64,000 nucleotides of DNA from positions 124,001 to 188,000 of the forward strand of contig CAWCZY010000010.1 of the NCBI GenBank assembly GCA_963800215.1, written 5' to 3'. Positions 18,341 through 29,049 of this stretch are shown here, piece after piece. The notes beneath the pieces were generated by a model. The model was not told the origin of the DNA. It was given only the letters and a program-made list of their open reading frames with translations, and ran no database searches. The DNA is from JAJPKK01 sp963800215. GTDB lineage: Bacteria; Pseudomonadota; Alphaproteobacteria; Rhizobiales; Xanthobacteraceae. The first letter of the stretch is position 1, and each line of letters starts with the position of its first letter. The translations under genes and the position numbers were made by a program.

Positions 18341-19219
18341 TTACGGGCTCCTTTCCAGCCGCTCGCGAACCAGCCCCTCCTGGGCGACCGAAGCGACCAG
18401 CACGCCGTCGCGGGTGAAGATCAGGCCGCGGGCGAAGCCGCGCCCGCCCGACGCGTTCGGGCTGTCCTGGGCGTAGAGCAGCCAATCATCCGCGCGAAAC
18501 GGCCGGTGGAACCACAGCGCATGATCGAGGCTCGCGGCCATGATGTTCTTTTCGAACACGGTACGGCCGTGGGGAATCAGCGCGGCGTCGAGCAGCATGA
18601 GGTCGGACGCGTAAGCCAGGGCGCATTGGTGGATCGCCGCCGCCGGCGGCAACGGCGCGGTGGTGCGGATCCAGACATGGAATCTTCCGTCGGGATATTT
18701 CTTGCCGAGGTAGCGCTCGAACTCCACCGGGCGCAGCTCGATGGGCCGCTCGCGCTCGTAATAGCGGCGCACCGAATCCGGCATCATCGGCAGCACGCGG
18801 TCGCGAATGTCGGCATCGCTCGGCAATTGCTCCGGGCCCGGCACCTCCGGCATCACGGCTTGGTGGGCGAGCCCGGGCTCTTGCACATGGAACGAAACCG
18901 ACATGGAAAAGATCGCGTGGCCGTGCTGGATCGCCACCACGCGGCGGGTGGTGAAGCTGCGGCCGTCGCGAATGCGGTCGACCTCATAGACGATGGGCAC
19001 CTTGGGATCGCCTGCCAGCAGGAAATAGGCATGGAGCGAATGCGGCGGCCGGTCGGCGATGTCATCGACGGTGCGGCAAGCGGCGACCAGCGCCTGCCCG
19101 ATCACCTGGCCGCCGAACACCCGCTGCCAGCCCTGCTGCGGCGAGCGGCCGCGGAACAGGTTCACCTCGATCGGCTCCAGATCGAGAATGGTGAGGAGAT
19201 CCTGGACGGCTGATGTCAT
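18341..19219 (-). CDS. tesB: acyl-CoA thioesterase II
   Basis: TesB-type double-hotdog thioesterase of 292 residues that hydrolyses medium and long acyl-CoA in the cytoplasm. First hotdog: FRGRSPQQGWQRVFGGQVIGQALVAA, LHAYFLLAGDP, VDRIRDGRSFTTRRVVAIQ. Second: HQCALAYASDLMLLDAAL, then the catalytic Asp/Gln region ASLDHALWFHRPFRADDWLLY and GGRGFARGLIF. Start ATG 19219 (MTSAVQDLL) is preferred over a GTG two codons earlier. No operon partner is evident. Confidence 0.94.
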   Translation of the reverse strand: MTSAVQDLLTILDLEPIEVNLFRGRSPQQGWQRVFGGQVIGQALVAACRTVDDIADRPPHSLHAYFLLAGDPKVPIVYEVDRIRDGRSFTTRRVVAIQHGHAIFSMSVSFHVQEPGLAHQAVMPEVPGPEQLPSDADIRDRVLPMMPDSVRRYYERERPIELRPVEFERYLGKKYPDGRFHVWIRTTAPLPPAAAIHQCALAYASDLMLLDAALIPHGRTVFEKNIMAASLDHALWFHRPFRADDWLLYAQDSPNASGGRGFARGLIFTRDGVLVASVAQEGLVRERLERSP

Positions 19220-19368
19220 CGCCAATGTGTCCGGCAGGTCTTCGTAAGGTGCTGACCGTCATGCCCGAGGCGCCCGCAGTCACGCCTGCGGGCGTCGCCA
19301 AAGTCAATAGTGCGATGGCCGGACGATCAATGGTACGGCGGAATGCGGGCGGGCCAATCGATCGGTTC

Positions 19369-19818
19369 TCAGGGGCGGAACACCTGATTGGTCAATGGCG
19401 GCGCTGTCGGACGCTGGATTTTGATGAACTCTTTTTTCGCGCCGGCATGGCAGGAATTGCAAGCTTTGGTCAGATTGTCGAACGCGGCCGCGAATTTGGT
19501 GCTGCTTTTGGCCTCGACTGCCTTGTCGAGTTCATCCAGCGGCGCCTCGGTGGCGGCCTTGATCATGTCGGCGACCGGAAGGCCGTCGTGGGTCGGAAAC
19601 AGCTTCACGGCGTCGTCGAGCCCTTCCTTGATCTCGTCGATCTCAAAGGCCGCGAGCGGCCAGTTCTTCGCCTGTCCGGCAAACCACAGCTTGGCGTGCC
19701 GCAGCTGCGTCGCCGTCATGAACTCGCCGAGGCCCGGCGCGTAGGGCTCCTTCGCCGGCTGCGCCGCAAGCGAGGCCGGAACTGCTATGATGAGCACTGC
19801 GATGATGAAGCGGTTCAT
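19369..19818 (-). CDS. exported cytochrome c'-type protein
   Basis: A 149-residue protein with a signal peptide (FIIAVLIIAVPASLAAQ) and a four-helix-bundle-like mature part with one haem site CNSCHAG near the C-terminus, as in cytochrome c'. Helical segments such as FEIDEIKEGLDDAVKLF and ELDKAVEAKSSTKFAAAFDNL fit. The family binds NO or CO in the periplasm or acts as an electron carrier. AGGAGGAG lies just before the ATG at 19818. Its promoter region is shared with the divergent ubiH-like gene. Confidence 0.8.
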   Translation of the reverse strand: MNRFIIAVLIIAVPASLAAQPAKEPYAPGLGEFMTATQLRHAKLWFAGQAKNWPLAAFEIDEIKEGLDDAVKLFPTHDGLPVADMIKAATEAPLDELDKAVEAKSSTKFAAAFDNLTKACNSCHAGAKKEFIKIQRPTAPPLTNQVFRP

Positions 19819-19904
19819 GGTCTCCTCCTCAATTCCAAGATTTCTACGATCGGCGGTATCGACCATATCGCGCCAGTTTACACACGGCGAAGGATCAGCG
19901 CGTA

Positions 19905-21171
19905 ATGGATTCCACAATGTCGATGGTCGACGCCCGAGGCGACGACGTGACGCGCGCGGCTGCCAACACCGACGTCCTGATCGCCGGCGGCGGGTTCGCC
20001 GGCCTCGCGCTGGCACTGGCGCTGCGCCAGGCGCTGGGGCCGGGCTTTGCGGTCACGCTCGCCGATCCCGGATTGACCGGAGGCGAAGACCCGCGCGCCT
20101 CGGCGATAGCGGCGGCGCCGCGGCGCATGTTCGAGGCGCTCGGGGTGTGGGCCGCGGTCGCCGCGGAGGCCCAGGCCATTCTCGACATGGTCGATCACCG
20201 ACAGCCGCGTCGACGACGCGGTGCGGCCGGTGTTCCTCACCTTCGAAGGCGAGATCGAGCCCGGCGAGCCGTTCGCCCATATGGTCGAGAACGCGCGGCT
20301 GGTGGCCGAGCTTGCGGCCAAGGCTGCCGCCGCGGGCGTGACGCTGGTCTCCCAGCCGGTCGAGGATTTCACCGCCGGGCGTACCGGCGTGACCGTGGTG
20401 CTCGGCGACGGCTCGACCTGGGCGGCGAAGCTCCTCGTCGCCGCCGATGGCGGCCGTTCGCGGCTGCGCGAACGTGCGGGCATTGCGGTCCACGGCTGGT
20501 CCTATGGACAGTCGGCCATCGTGACGACGGTCGCCCATGAGCGCGATCACCACGGCCGCGCCGAGGAGCATTTCCTGCCTGGCGGCCCGTTCGCGATCCT
20601 GCCCTTGCGCCATAACCGCAGCTCGATCGTGTGGACCGAGCGCGCCGCCGATGCCGAGCGCTTCGTCGCCCTGCCGGACGCCGCGTTTCATGGAGAGCTG
20701 GAAAAGCGCTTGGGCCTGCATCTCGGCGACCTCACCCTCGCCGGTCCGCGCCGCGCCTATCCGCTTGGACTGTGGGTGGCCAGGCGCTTCATCGCCGAGC
20801 GGATGGCGCTGGTGGGCGATGCCGCCCATGTCATCCATCCCATCGCGGGGCAGGGCCTGAACATGGGACTGCGCGACATCGCGGCGCTGGCGGAGGCGGT
20901 GGTCGACGCGGCGCGGCTCGGCCTCGACCCCGGCGACGTCACGGTGCTCGAGCGCTATCAGCGCTGGCGGCGCTTCGACACCATGACCATGAGCGTCTCC
21001 ACCGACACCCTCAACCGGCTGTTCTCCAACCGGTCTGATGTGCTGCGGCTGGTCCGCGACATCGGCCTCGGCGTCGTCGACCGCCTGCCGCCGCTCAAGC
21101 GCATGTTCATGCGCGAGGCTGCGGGCCTATCCGGCGACGTGCCCAAGCTGCTCCGCGGCGAGGCGCTGTAA
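19905..21171 (+). CDS. UbiH/UbiF/COQ6-family FAD hydroxylase (frameshifted)
   Basis: FAD-dependent aromatic hydroxylase of the ubiquinone pathway, about 420 residues after repair. N-terminal dinucleotide fold: VLIAGGGFAGLALALALRQ. Later motifs are LLVAADGGRSRLRE, the DG-type motif, and GDAAHVIHPIAGQGLNMGLRD, the UbiH/COQ6 signature. Reading frames break near 20193: removing one G restores DMVITDSRVDDAVRPVF. Start ATG 19905 is preceded by AAGGATC. Which ring position it hydroxylates is not decidable by eye. The break falls in a conserved region of an important gene, so sequence error is likely. Confidence 0.88.
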
Positions 21172-21201
21172 GGTCTGTTTATCCGTCGAGGGAGCAGGCC
21201 T

Positions 21202-22633
21202 TCACACCAGCACGTTGCGGAACTGCCAGGGGTCGGACGGATCGATGTTCTCGGGGAAAAGGCCGGGCCGGCCGGTGAGCGGGGTCCAGTCGGTATAGGT
21301 CCCGATCATCGGGCCGAGATAGGGACGCTGGATTTCGAGGCAGCGCCGGAAGTCCATCTCGTCGGCCTCGACGATGCCGGCATTGGGGTTTTCCAGCGTC
21401 CACACCATCCCCGCCAGCACGGCCGAGGTGACCTGCATGCCGGTCGCGTTCTGGTAGGGCGCGAGCCGGCGCGTCTCCTCGACCGAAAGCTGGGAGCCGT
21501 ACCAATAGGCGTTCTTGGCGTGTCCGTAGATGAGGACGCCGAGTTCGTCGATCCCGTCGACGATCTCGTGCTCGTCGAGGATGTGGTGCTCGTCCTGCAT
21601 CGCCCCGGCGCGGCCGAACATTTCATGCAGCGACAGCACGGCATCGTTGCAGGGATGATAGGCATAGTGGCAGGTCGGCCGATAGATCGCCTTGCGCCCG
21701 CCTCGCGCACGGTGAAATAGTCCGCAATCGAGATCGCCTCGTTGTGGGTGACGAGGAAGCCGTATTGCGCCCGCGGCGTCGGCGTCCACGATCGCACCCT
21801 GCGTGTTGGCGCCGGGCTGCAGGATGTAGATCGCGGCGCCGCAGCCGTCGGCATGGGTGCGCGCATTGTCCGGCATCCACGTTTCGTGGGTGCCCCAGCC
21901 GAGTTCGGCCGGCTGCATGCCCTCGGACAGGAAGCCTTCCACCGACCAGGTGTTGACGAACACGTCCGCGCGGCTTGGGCTGGCGCGCCTGCTGGGTGTC
22001 GCGCTCGGCGATATGGATGCCCTTGACGCCGAGCGTCATGGCGAGCCGGCCCCATTGCTCCCGGGTGTTCGGCTCGGCGGCGGTCACGCCGAGGTCGCGG
22101 GCGATGTCGAGCAGGGCCTGCTTGACGAACCACGACACCATGCCCGGATTGGCGCCGCAGCACGACACCGCGGTGATGCCGCCGGGGTTGCGCCGCCGCG
22201 CCGCGAGCATGGATTCGCGCAGCGCGTAATTGGTGCGCGCCTCCGGCCCGAGCTTGGGATCGAAGTAGAACCCCGGCCACGGCTCGATCACGGTGTCGAT
22301 GTAGAAGACGCCGATCTCGCGGGCGAGTTCCATGATCGCGACCGAGGAGGTGTCGACCGAAAGGTTGACGCAGAAGCCGCGCCCGCCGCCCGCGGTCAGC
22401 AGCGGCACCAGGAGATCGCGGTAATTGTCCCGCGTCACCGCCTGATGGATGAACCGAACGCCGCGCGCATCCAGTATCTCCCGGTCGCCGTCATAGGGAT
22501 CGATCACGACCATGCGGGTCTTGTCATAGGAGAAATGGCGCTCGATCAGGGGCAGCGTGCCCTTGCCGATCGAGCCGAAGCCGATCATCACGATGGGGCC
22601 GTCGATGTCGGCATGCACGGGCCAATTGGTCAT
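21202..22633 (-). CDS. hss: homospermidine synthase (several frameshifts)
   Basis: NAD-dependent homospermidine synthase, which joins two putrescine units (or spermidine and putrescine) to make sym-homospermidine, a typical alphaproteobacterial polyamine. N-terminal Rossmann part: IVMIGFGSIGKGTLPLIERHF, VVIDPYDGDREILD, NLSVDTSSVAIM, CCGANPGMVSWFVKQAL. C-terminal part in another frame: NTWSVEGFLSEGMQPAELGWG, YHPCNDAVLSLHEMFG, DEHHILDEHEIVDG and AYWYGSQLS. Breaks lie near 21970, with a short out-of-frame patch between about 21690 and 21770. Repaired length is about 475 residues, normal. The next gene upstream makes the putrescine. Confidence 0.92.
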
Positions 22634-22682
22634 TCAAATCAACTCCGATCGAGCGTTTTCCGGTATCGCTCACCCAAATGGC

Positions 22683-22761
22683 GTCATTGCCCGGCTTGAC
22701 CGGGAAATCCAGTACTCACGGTCGGTGGTTACTGGATCGCCCGGTCGAGCCGGGCGATGAC
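22683..22761. repeat. 79-bp imperfect palindromic repeat, copy 1
   Basis: Left part GTCATTGCCCGGCTTGACCG and right part CGGTCGAGCCGGGCGATGAC are near inverse complements, with inner arms AATCCAGTA and TACTGGATC around CTCACGGTCGGTGG. A second copy of the same length, in opposite orientation, lies at 55035-55113. It is a dispersed hairpin element of the type common in Bradyrhizobiaceae. Confidence 0.85.
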
Positions 22762-22825
22762 ACCGGGGTGTGTGTCAACCTAAGCAGATGAGATCAAGCG
22801 GCGTGTGACAGCCGCGCCTACAGGA

Positions 22826-22918
22826 CCAGGGATCAGGTCACGGACAGGCGTCGGGGAGCAGCGATCAGAACCGGCTTTCGCCAATTCCGATCACTGATCC
22901 CTGATGACTGATCCCTGG
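22826..22918. repeat. 11-bp inverted repeat flanking a spacer
   Basis: CCAGGGATCAG (22826-22836) is the exact inverse complement of CTGATCCCTGG (22908-22918), which sits next to a further CTGATCCCTG. It lies between the decarboxylase stop and hss. The loop is long, so a terminator role is doubtful. Confidence 0.5.
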
Positions 22919-22919
22919 C

Positions 22920-24051
22920 TCAAATATGGTAGGCCTTCAGCGGGGCGAAGCCGTTGAACGCGACCGAGGCGTAGGTCGTCGTATAGGCCCCGGTGCCTTC
23001 GATCAGCACCTTGTCCCCGATCTCCAGGCTGACCGGCAGATCGTAGGGTTGCTTCTCGTACAGCACGTCCATGGAGTCGCAGGTCGGTCCGGCCAGCACG
23101 CAGGGGCCGGCCTCGCCGCCGTCATGGGGCGTGCGGATCGGATAGCGGATCGACTCGTCCATGGTCTCGGCGAGGCCGCCGAACTTGCCGATGTCGAGAT
23201 AGACCCAGCGCAGCTTGTCCGCCTCGCTCTTGCGCGACACCAGCACGACCTCGGCCTCGATGATCCCGGCATTGCCGACCATGCCGCGGCCGGGCTCGAT
23301 GATGGTTTCCGGGATGGCGTTGCCGAAGTGCTTGCGCAGCGCCCGGAAGATCGACCGGCCATAGCTCTCCACCGCAGGCACCTCCTTGAGGTACTTGGTC
23401 GGGAAGCCGCCGCCGAGATTGACCATGCTGAGCGCGATGCCGCGGTCCGCGCAGGCGCGGAAGATCGCGGCCGCCGACTTCAGCGCGAGGTCCCAGGCCT
23501 GGGTGCGCCGCTGCTGCGAGCCGACATGGAACGACACACCATGGGCTTCGAGCCCGAGCCGGTGGGCATGCTCGAGCACGTCGGCGGCCATGGCGGCGTC
23601 GCAGCCGAACTTGCGCGACAGCGGCCATTCGGCGCCGGCGCAGTCGAACAGGAAGCGGCAGAACACCCGCGCGCCGGGGGCGGCGCGGGCGATCTTGTCG
23701 ACCTCGGCCTTGCAGTCGACCGCGAACAGGCGCACCCCCAGCGCGAAGGCGCGGGCGATGTCGCGCTCCTTCTTGATGGTGTTGCCGTAGGAGATGCGGT
23801 CCGGGCGCGGCGCCCGCCGCCAGCACCATCTCGATCTCTGCCACCGACGCGGTGTCGAAGCACGAGCCGAGCCGGGCGAGCAGCGACAGCACCTCCGGCG
23901 ACGGGTTCGCCTTGACGGCGTAGAACACCCGCGTGTCCGGCAATGCGTTGGCGAACGCCTTGTAATTGTCGCGCACGACTTCGAGATCGACGACGAGGCA
24001 CGGCCCGTCTTCGGAGCGATTGCGCAGGAACTCGTGGATGCGCTCGGTCAT
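22920..24051 (-). CDS. ornithine/lysine decarboxylase, fold-type III PLP enzyme (frameshifted)
   Basis: Alanine-racemase-fold decarboxylase of about 377 residues that makes putrescine (or cadaverine). The PLP Lys is in VFYAVKANPSPEVL; the phosphate-binding Gly-rich turn follows VSFHVGSQQ and LGGGFPTKY; EPGRGMVGNAG and the C-terminal active-site Cys in GPTCDSMDVL complete the set. Frames break near 23810: dropping one base restores AAPDRISYGNTIKKERDIA. Placement next to homospermidine synthase argues for ornithine as the main substrate. Start ATG 24051 (MTERIHEFL). Confidence 0.9.
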
Positions 24052-24602
24052 GGCGCCCTCCCCAATAGGCCTCGGCGAGCGGCAAGCCGCTCGCTATGAT
24101 GCGGGCCTTCGAGGTCCCGGCGACGCGCGATGGGGACGCGCCGACGAGAGGGCCCGAAGACCCCGGATGAGCTGCCTTGGATTGGATTGGGGACATCCCC
24201 GATCCGCACGCGCGGCAATGAGAAACAAGCCTCTTCGGTAGCCCGAGCCGGTCGGTGGAGGACCGGCAGAGACCAAAAAAGCCCGCTCCGTCGTTGCTTT
24301 AAGCCGCGTCCCTCGTGGAGAACGAGGTGCGCCGGTTTCGCCTCCGGCTGCCAATCAAGTGTTCGGAGCTCAGACGATCCGGTGATCTTGCGATCATCGC
24401 GATCTCGCTCCGGGCGGCTGTCCGGCCTCTTGTCCGGATGCCCACCGATTGACACACGGCCACAGGCACGTGCGAAATTGGGCAAATTGCAAATAAGTTA
24501 TTTGCCGAGGCCATGCAAGAGATTTGCGTCCCTCGCACGCCGTTCAGAACAAAAAAAATTCGAAAATCGTTCCCGCGTGTTTAAACGCGGCTTAACAACG
24601 CG
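24052..24602. other. intergenic, possible terminator only
   Basis: About 550 bases with no recognisable gene. Near the right end the minus strand carries CCGCGTTTAAACACGCGG followed by a T-rich tract (around 24550-24595), a plausible terminator for the small membrane-protein gene. The remainder probably holds the decarboxylase promoter. Confidence 0.5.
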
Positions 24603-24863
24603 TCATTCCGCGGCGGTGAACGGCTCGACTCGCATGCCGTTGCGCACGAAGGCGACCATCACGGCGACGCCGCCGGCGAAGAACAGGATCTGCAGCGCAT
24701 AGACGCCGTAGTCGCCGAGCCCCATGAGACTGGCGAGCGCCCAGCCGCCGGCAAAGGCGGCGCCGAACACCTCGGCGCTGATCAGCACCGCGGCGCTGAG
24801 CACGGTGACGACGCTTTGCCACACGATGCGGCGGGGGCGGCCGGATAAATTGGTCTGCGACAT
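24603..24863 (-). CDS. small two-helix membrane protein, unknown function
   Basis: An 86-residue protein with two hydrophobic stretches (VTVLSAAVLISAEVFGAAFAG and YALQILFFAGGVAVMVAFV) and an Arg-rich N-terminus (LSGRPRRIV), so it should sit in the inner membrane with both ends cytoplasmic. I do not recognise a family. The start MSQTN is chosen because upstream codons overlap the peptidase promoter region. It is divergent from the M3 peptidase. Confidence 0.6.
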   Translation of the reverse strand: MSQTNLSGRPRRIVWQSVVTVLSAAVLISAEVFGAAFAGGWALASLMGLGDYGVYALQILFFAGGVAVMVAFVRNGMRVEPFTAAE

Positions 24864-25004
24864 GGCTGCGATCCTGCTTTCGCCGGCAATCTCCATGAAA
24901 TGCATTGCAGGATCAAGCCGGAAACTGCGACAAATCGCGGCCGCGCCGCTCGGCCTCGCAAGTGTCCCGGAAATCGCCCGCATCGACCGCATCAGACCCC
25001 CGAG

Positions 25005-27087
25005 ACCACGTCCACGCGCAAACCCTGCCAATCCGCTGCTCGGCGCCTGGACCGGTCCCGGCGAGACGCCGCCTTTCGCGGCGATCCGCCCGGAACATTT
25101 CCGGCCCGCCTTCGAGCACGCCATGGACGAGAACATGGCGGAAATCGAGGCGATCGCCGGCAATACCGAGGCGGCGAGCTTCGCCAACACCATCGCGGCG
25201 CTGGAGCGCAGCGGCCGCGCGCTGTCGCAGGTCTCGGCGGTGTTCCACGCGCTGGCCGGCGCCCACACCAACGATGCCATCCTGGCGCTGGAGCGCGAGA
25301 TGTCGCCGCGGCTCGCCGCGCACCGCAACCGCATCCACCTCCATGGCGGCCTCTATGCCCGCATCAAGGCGCTGTGGGACCGCCGCGGCGAACTCGGGCT
25401 CACGGGCGAAGCAGGCGCGCGTGCTGGAGCGCTACGAGGTGACCTTCCGCCGCGCCGGCGCCGGCCTCGATGAGGCCGGCAAGCAGCGGGTGGCCGAGAT
25501 CGGGGAGCGGCTCGCGACGCTGGGCACCGCGTTCAGCCAGAACGTGCTCGCCGACGAGCAGTCCTATGCCCTGGTGCTGGAGACCGAAGACGACCTCGCC
25601 GGCCTCGGCGCCGCGCGCGCGGACGGCGGCGCGCGAGGCGGCGCAGGAGCGCGGCCTTCCGGGCAAATACGCCATCACGCTGGCGCGTTCGAGCATCGAG
25701 CCGTTCCTGCAGTCGTTCGACCCGGCGGGATCTGCGGGAGAAGGCGTTCCTCGCCTGGATCGCCCGCGGCGACGGCGGCGGGCGCGACCGACAACAAGGC
25801 GAACATCGCCGAGACCGTGCGGCTGCGGGCCGAGCGGGCGAGGCTGCTCGGCTATCCCTCCTTCGCCAGCTATCGCCTGGAGGACGCGATGGCGAAGACC
25901 CCGGAGGCGGTGCGGGCGCCTGCTCGAACGGGTGTGGAAGCCGGCGCGGGATCGCGCCATGGCCGACCGCGACGCGCTCCAGGCCCTCGCGCAGGCCGAG
26001 GGCGGCAATTTCGCCCTCGCCCCCTGGGACTGGCGCTACTATGCCGAAAAGCTGCGCAAGGCGCGGTTCGACATCGATGCCGCGGAAATCGCGCCCTACC
26101 TCGCCCTCGACAAGATGATCGAAGCCGCCTTCGACACCGCCGGCCGCCTGTTCGGCCTCGCCTTCCGCGAGCGCCACGACGTGCCGGTGTGGCACCCCGA
26201 CGTGCGGGTCTGGGAGGTCACCGGCCCCGGGGGCAAGTTCCTCGGCCTGTTCTTCGGCGACTATTTCGCCCGCTCCTCCAAGCGCAGCGGCGCCTGGATG
26301 ACGACGCTGCGCACCCAGGAAAAGCTCGCCGGCGACATCCGCCCCCTGGTCATCAACGTCATGAACTTCGCCAAGGCCGGCGCCGGCGAGCCGACGCTGC
26401 TCTCCTTCGACGATGCCCGCACCCTGTTCCACGAATTCGGCCACGGGCTGCACGGCCTGCTCTCGGACGTGACCTATCCGATGATCTCCTGCACCAGGGT
26501 CGCGACCGATTTCGTCGAGCTGCCGTCCCAGCTCTACGAGCACTGGCTGGAGCAGCCGGAGGTGCTGCGCCGCTTCGCCCGTCATTACCGCACCGGCGAG
26601 CCGATGCCGGAGGAGCTCTTGAAGCGCCTGATCGCGGCGCGGACCTTCAACCAGGGCTTCGCCACCGTCGAATATCTGGCCTCGGCCCTGGTCGACCTCG
26701 AATTCCACCTGCTGGCACGCGCCGGACGGGCTCGATCCCGCCGCCTTCGAGGCGGATGTGCTCGCAAAGATCGGCATGCCCGCCGAGATCGTCATGCGCC
26801 ACCGCTCGCCGCATTTCCATGCACGTGTTCTCCGGCGGCGGCTACGCCTCGGGCTATTACAGCTACATGTGGTCGGAAGTGCTCGATGCCGACGCCTTCG
26901 AGGCCTTCGAGGACACCGGCGACGTGTTCGATCCCGCCACCGCCGTCGCGGCTGCGCGACAACATCCTCGCCGCCGGCGGCTCCCAGCGATCCCGGCGAG
27001 GCCTATACGGCGTTCCGCGGCCGGCTGCCGACGCCGGATGCCTTGCTGCGCAAGCGCGGCTTTGCCGAGCCCGCGGCGGCGGGGTGA
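25005..27087 (+). CDS. M3-family peptidyl-dipeptidase/oligopeptidase (many frameshifts)
   Basis: Zinc metallopeptidase of the Dcp/oligopeptidase A family that degrades short cytosolic peptides. The N-terminal helical part reads FAAIRPEHFRPAFEHAMDEN and ANTIAALERSGRAL. The zinc site FHEFGHGLHGLLSD (HExxH type) and downstream TDFVELPSQLYEHWL lie in the long intact middle frame. C-terminal FSGGGYASGYYSYMWSEVLD and GEAYTAFRGRLPTPDALL are in other frames. At least six breaks occur (about 25400, 25620, 25740, 25915, 26720, 26820, 26950), an unusual density. The 5' start is unclear; the family normally begins just before the ANPLLGAW motif. The stop is at 27085-27087. Confidence 0.85.
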
Positions 27088-27118
27088 ACCGCGCGGTCCA
27101 ACTCGAACATTCGACCCC

Positions 27119-27142
27119 GGAGCAACTGCTCGAAATCCTGCC
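27119..27142. repeat. 24-bp direct repeat, copy 1 (parE tail fragment)
   Basis: Identical to 29073-29096, where it encodes the end of the ParE toxin (QDFEQLLR on the minus strand). Here it stands alone with a few compatible codons around it. It is probably a leftover of a second parE copy and brackets the intervening gene. Confidence 0.7.
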
Positions 27143-27343
27143 GCACCGGGCGGACTTGGGGCATTCAACTAAGCGGTGACGCTGTGAAGTTCAACTCCAA
27201 CCCGCGATACCGGTGATGGCCGAGGGCCGCCGCAAGACTCCAGTACGCGAACCTGGCGGGCGCCTCAGGAATCGTCTTCTGTGGGCCAGGAGCGGATATC
27301 GGGTCTGCAGTCTGGACCGGCAACTCGCACCAAAACCGTAGCC

Positions 27344-28835
27344 TCACCGCCCGGGGCTTCCGAGCATGGCCCGCTGCTTCTTGTCCCGTGTCTTGTTGGG
27401 ATCTTCGATCGCCTCAACCGACTGGATGTATTCTGCGATATACTCCGGCGGCAGGCCGTGCTCCCTGCCACCGGCAAGGACAAAGTCCTTGTACCAACCG
27501 TAGGGTTTGAGGCTGTCGTCGATGTAGTTGGGGGTGGCGAGATAGGTAAGGACCTTCCGCCTGCGACCTTTCTCGTTGATGACCGTGACCATCGCGTGCT
27601 CGTAGCCGCTGCCAACGCCTTCGGCCTCATCTAGCTTAGCACGCTCGGCAGGATCGAAGCTGAACAGGACTCCGATCACTTTGATTGTTGTTGCCACTGG
27701 CAAATGCGTTGCACTTCCCGGATTTGTCCGTGCTGCGCTTATGGAAGCGAAGCGCATGACCCGGCAAGGTAGCAATGCCGAGCGGCTTGCAGCTCAGCAT
27801 GCGCTTGCGCAGCCAGGCGGTCGACATGTTGGACCCATAGGCAAAGCAGACGACTGGCTCCGGTGGCCCGGTTTCCGTTTTCTTCAGCGGCTCGATCGGC
27901 GGATCGCCCGGCCTAAGGATCGTGCGCAGCGGAATTGTCATGATGCTGTGCCCGTCGGATTCGTCGCCTTCGCGAGTGATGATGGACTGTCCATTCTCGA
28001 GGTCGAGGATTGGGACGGGCCTGCCGGTCCATCCGCAATCGGCGCAACGCGGTCGTTCCCAGAGTACGCCGGGTGCGGCGGCATTTTCGCCCTGTTCAGG
28101 TTCGAGATGCGGCGAGCCGCAGTTCGGGCATTCCTCGGGCACACCGCGCAACTCGCGAAGGATCAATCGGGTCGCCATGCCGCTGGCGTGCTGGATCAAC
28201 GAGTGCGCCATGTCGGCATCAATCCAGGTGGCCGACTTTGAATGCGTCAGCCAGTTGGAAAACGTCCATGCGGACTCAAGCGCACCTTTGAGGACCCCGC
28301 GACGCTCTTTGTTGGTGTCGCCCGGCAGAAGATCGTTGTAGATGATTTCCATCCACGCTCGGAAGTTCGCACGCTGTGGCGGTTTATCGGTCCACATTGC
28401 CGCGTCCTGCGCGACGCCGATCAGTTCGAGTAGCGTCTCGCGGCAGCGGACGCCGACGGCCTGATAGTCGGTGAGGCTCTGCGCCTGTGCCACGGCGGTG
28501 CCGGTTTCCTCCATCTTCTCGAAGACGGGACCGAACGGGAGGATGCGTAGATCGTCTTCCTGTTGTTCTTCGGTGCGCGGGATGCGGAGGATTAGGCCAA
28601 TATGGAACGTCAGAGCAAGATCCATACTTGGGAATTGCTCCTGAGAGTAGAGATTCGTGCCGCCCGTGATGACCCACCAGCGATCCTTGTTGGTGTGGAT
28701 GTCCCACACGTCGTGGCGGGTGTTCAGGACGGCCTCCGAGTAGACCTTCTGCATGAAGGTCACTTCGAGGTCGGGCGCCTGCCATTCAAAGTATTCTCGG
28801 ACTTCCTCGATCTCCTCTTCGGTAGCTTTCAACAT
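27344..28835 (-). CDS. unknown helical domain + zinc ribbon + gamma-glutamylcyclotransferase domain (one frameshift)
   Basis: About 495 residues after repair. Residues 1-220 are a domain I cannot name (EYFEWQAPDLEVTFMQKVYS, HTNKDRWWVITGGTNLYSQ, then helices with FRAWMEIIYNDLLPGD and SAWTFSNWLTHSKSATW), possibly HEPN-like. A zinc ribbon follows (CPNCGSPH with CADCGWTG, about 230-275). The end is a GGCT/AIG2-like domain (CFAYGSNMSTAWL, GVLFSFDPAERAKLDEAEG, YLATP). The frame breaks near 27685 inside the GGCT domain; one extra A explains it. Domains 1-3 up to that point share one open frame, so this is a true fusion unless a stop was lost. It sits next to ParDE. Confidence 0.7.
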
Positions 28836-29049
28836 GATCGGCTCCCGCGATGGGCTCGTCGCACCGCGCCTGCAAAGGGTTTGCGAACGCCTCAACAATA
28901 GACGATGTCGCTGAGCTTCCAAAATCCGGCGCGACAACGCGGTATATCCGTTTCGGGTCAAATTCCGCCGCCGAGCCTCGCGCCCGGCGGGACGGATGCT
29001 CAGCAGCAACCGGACGCGGCACGATCGCCGGCCTCCCAGATGGCCTCCG

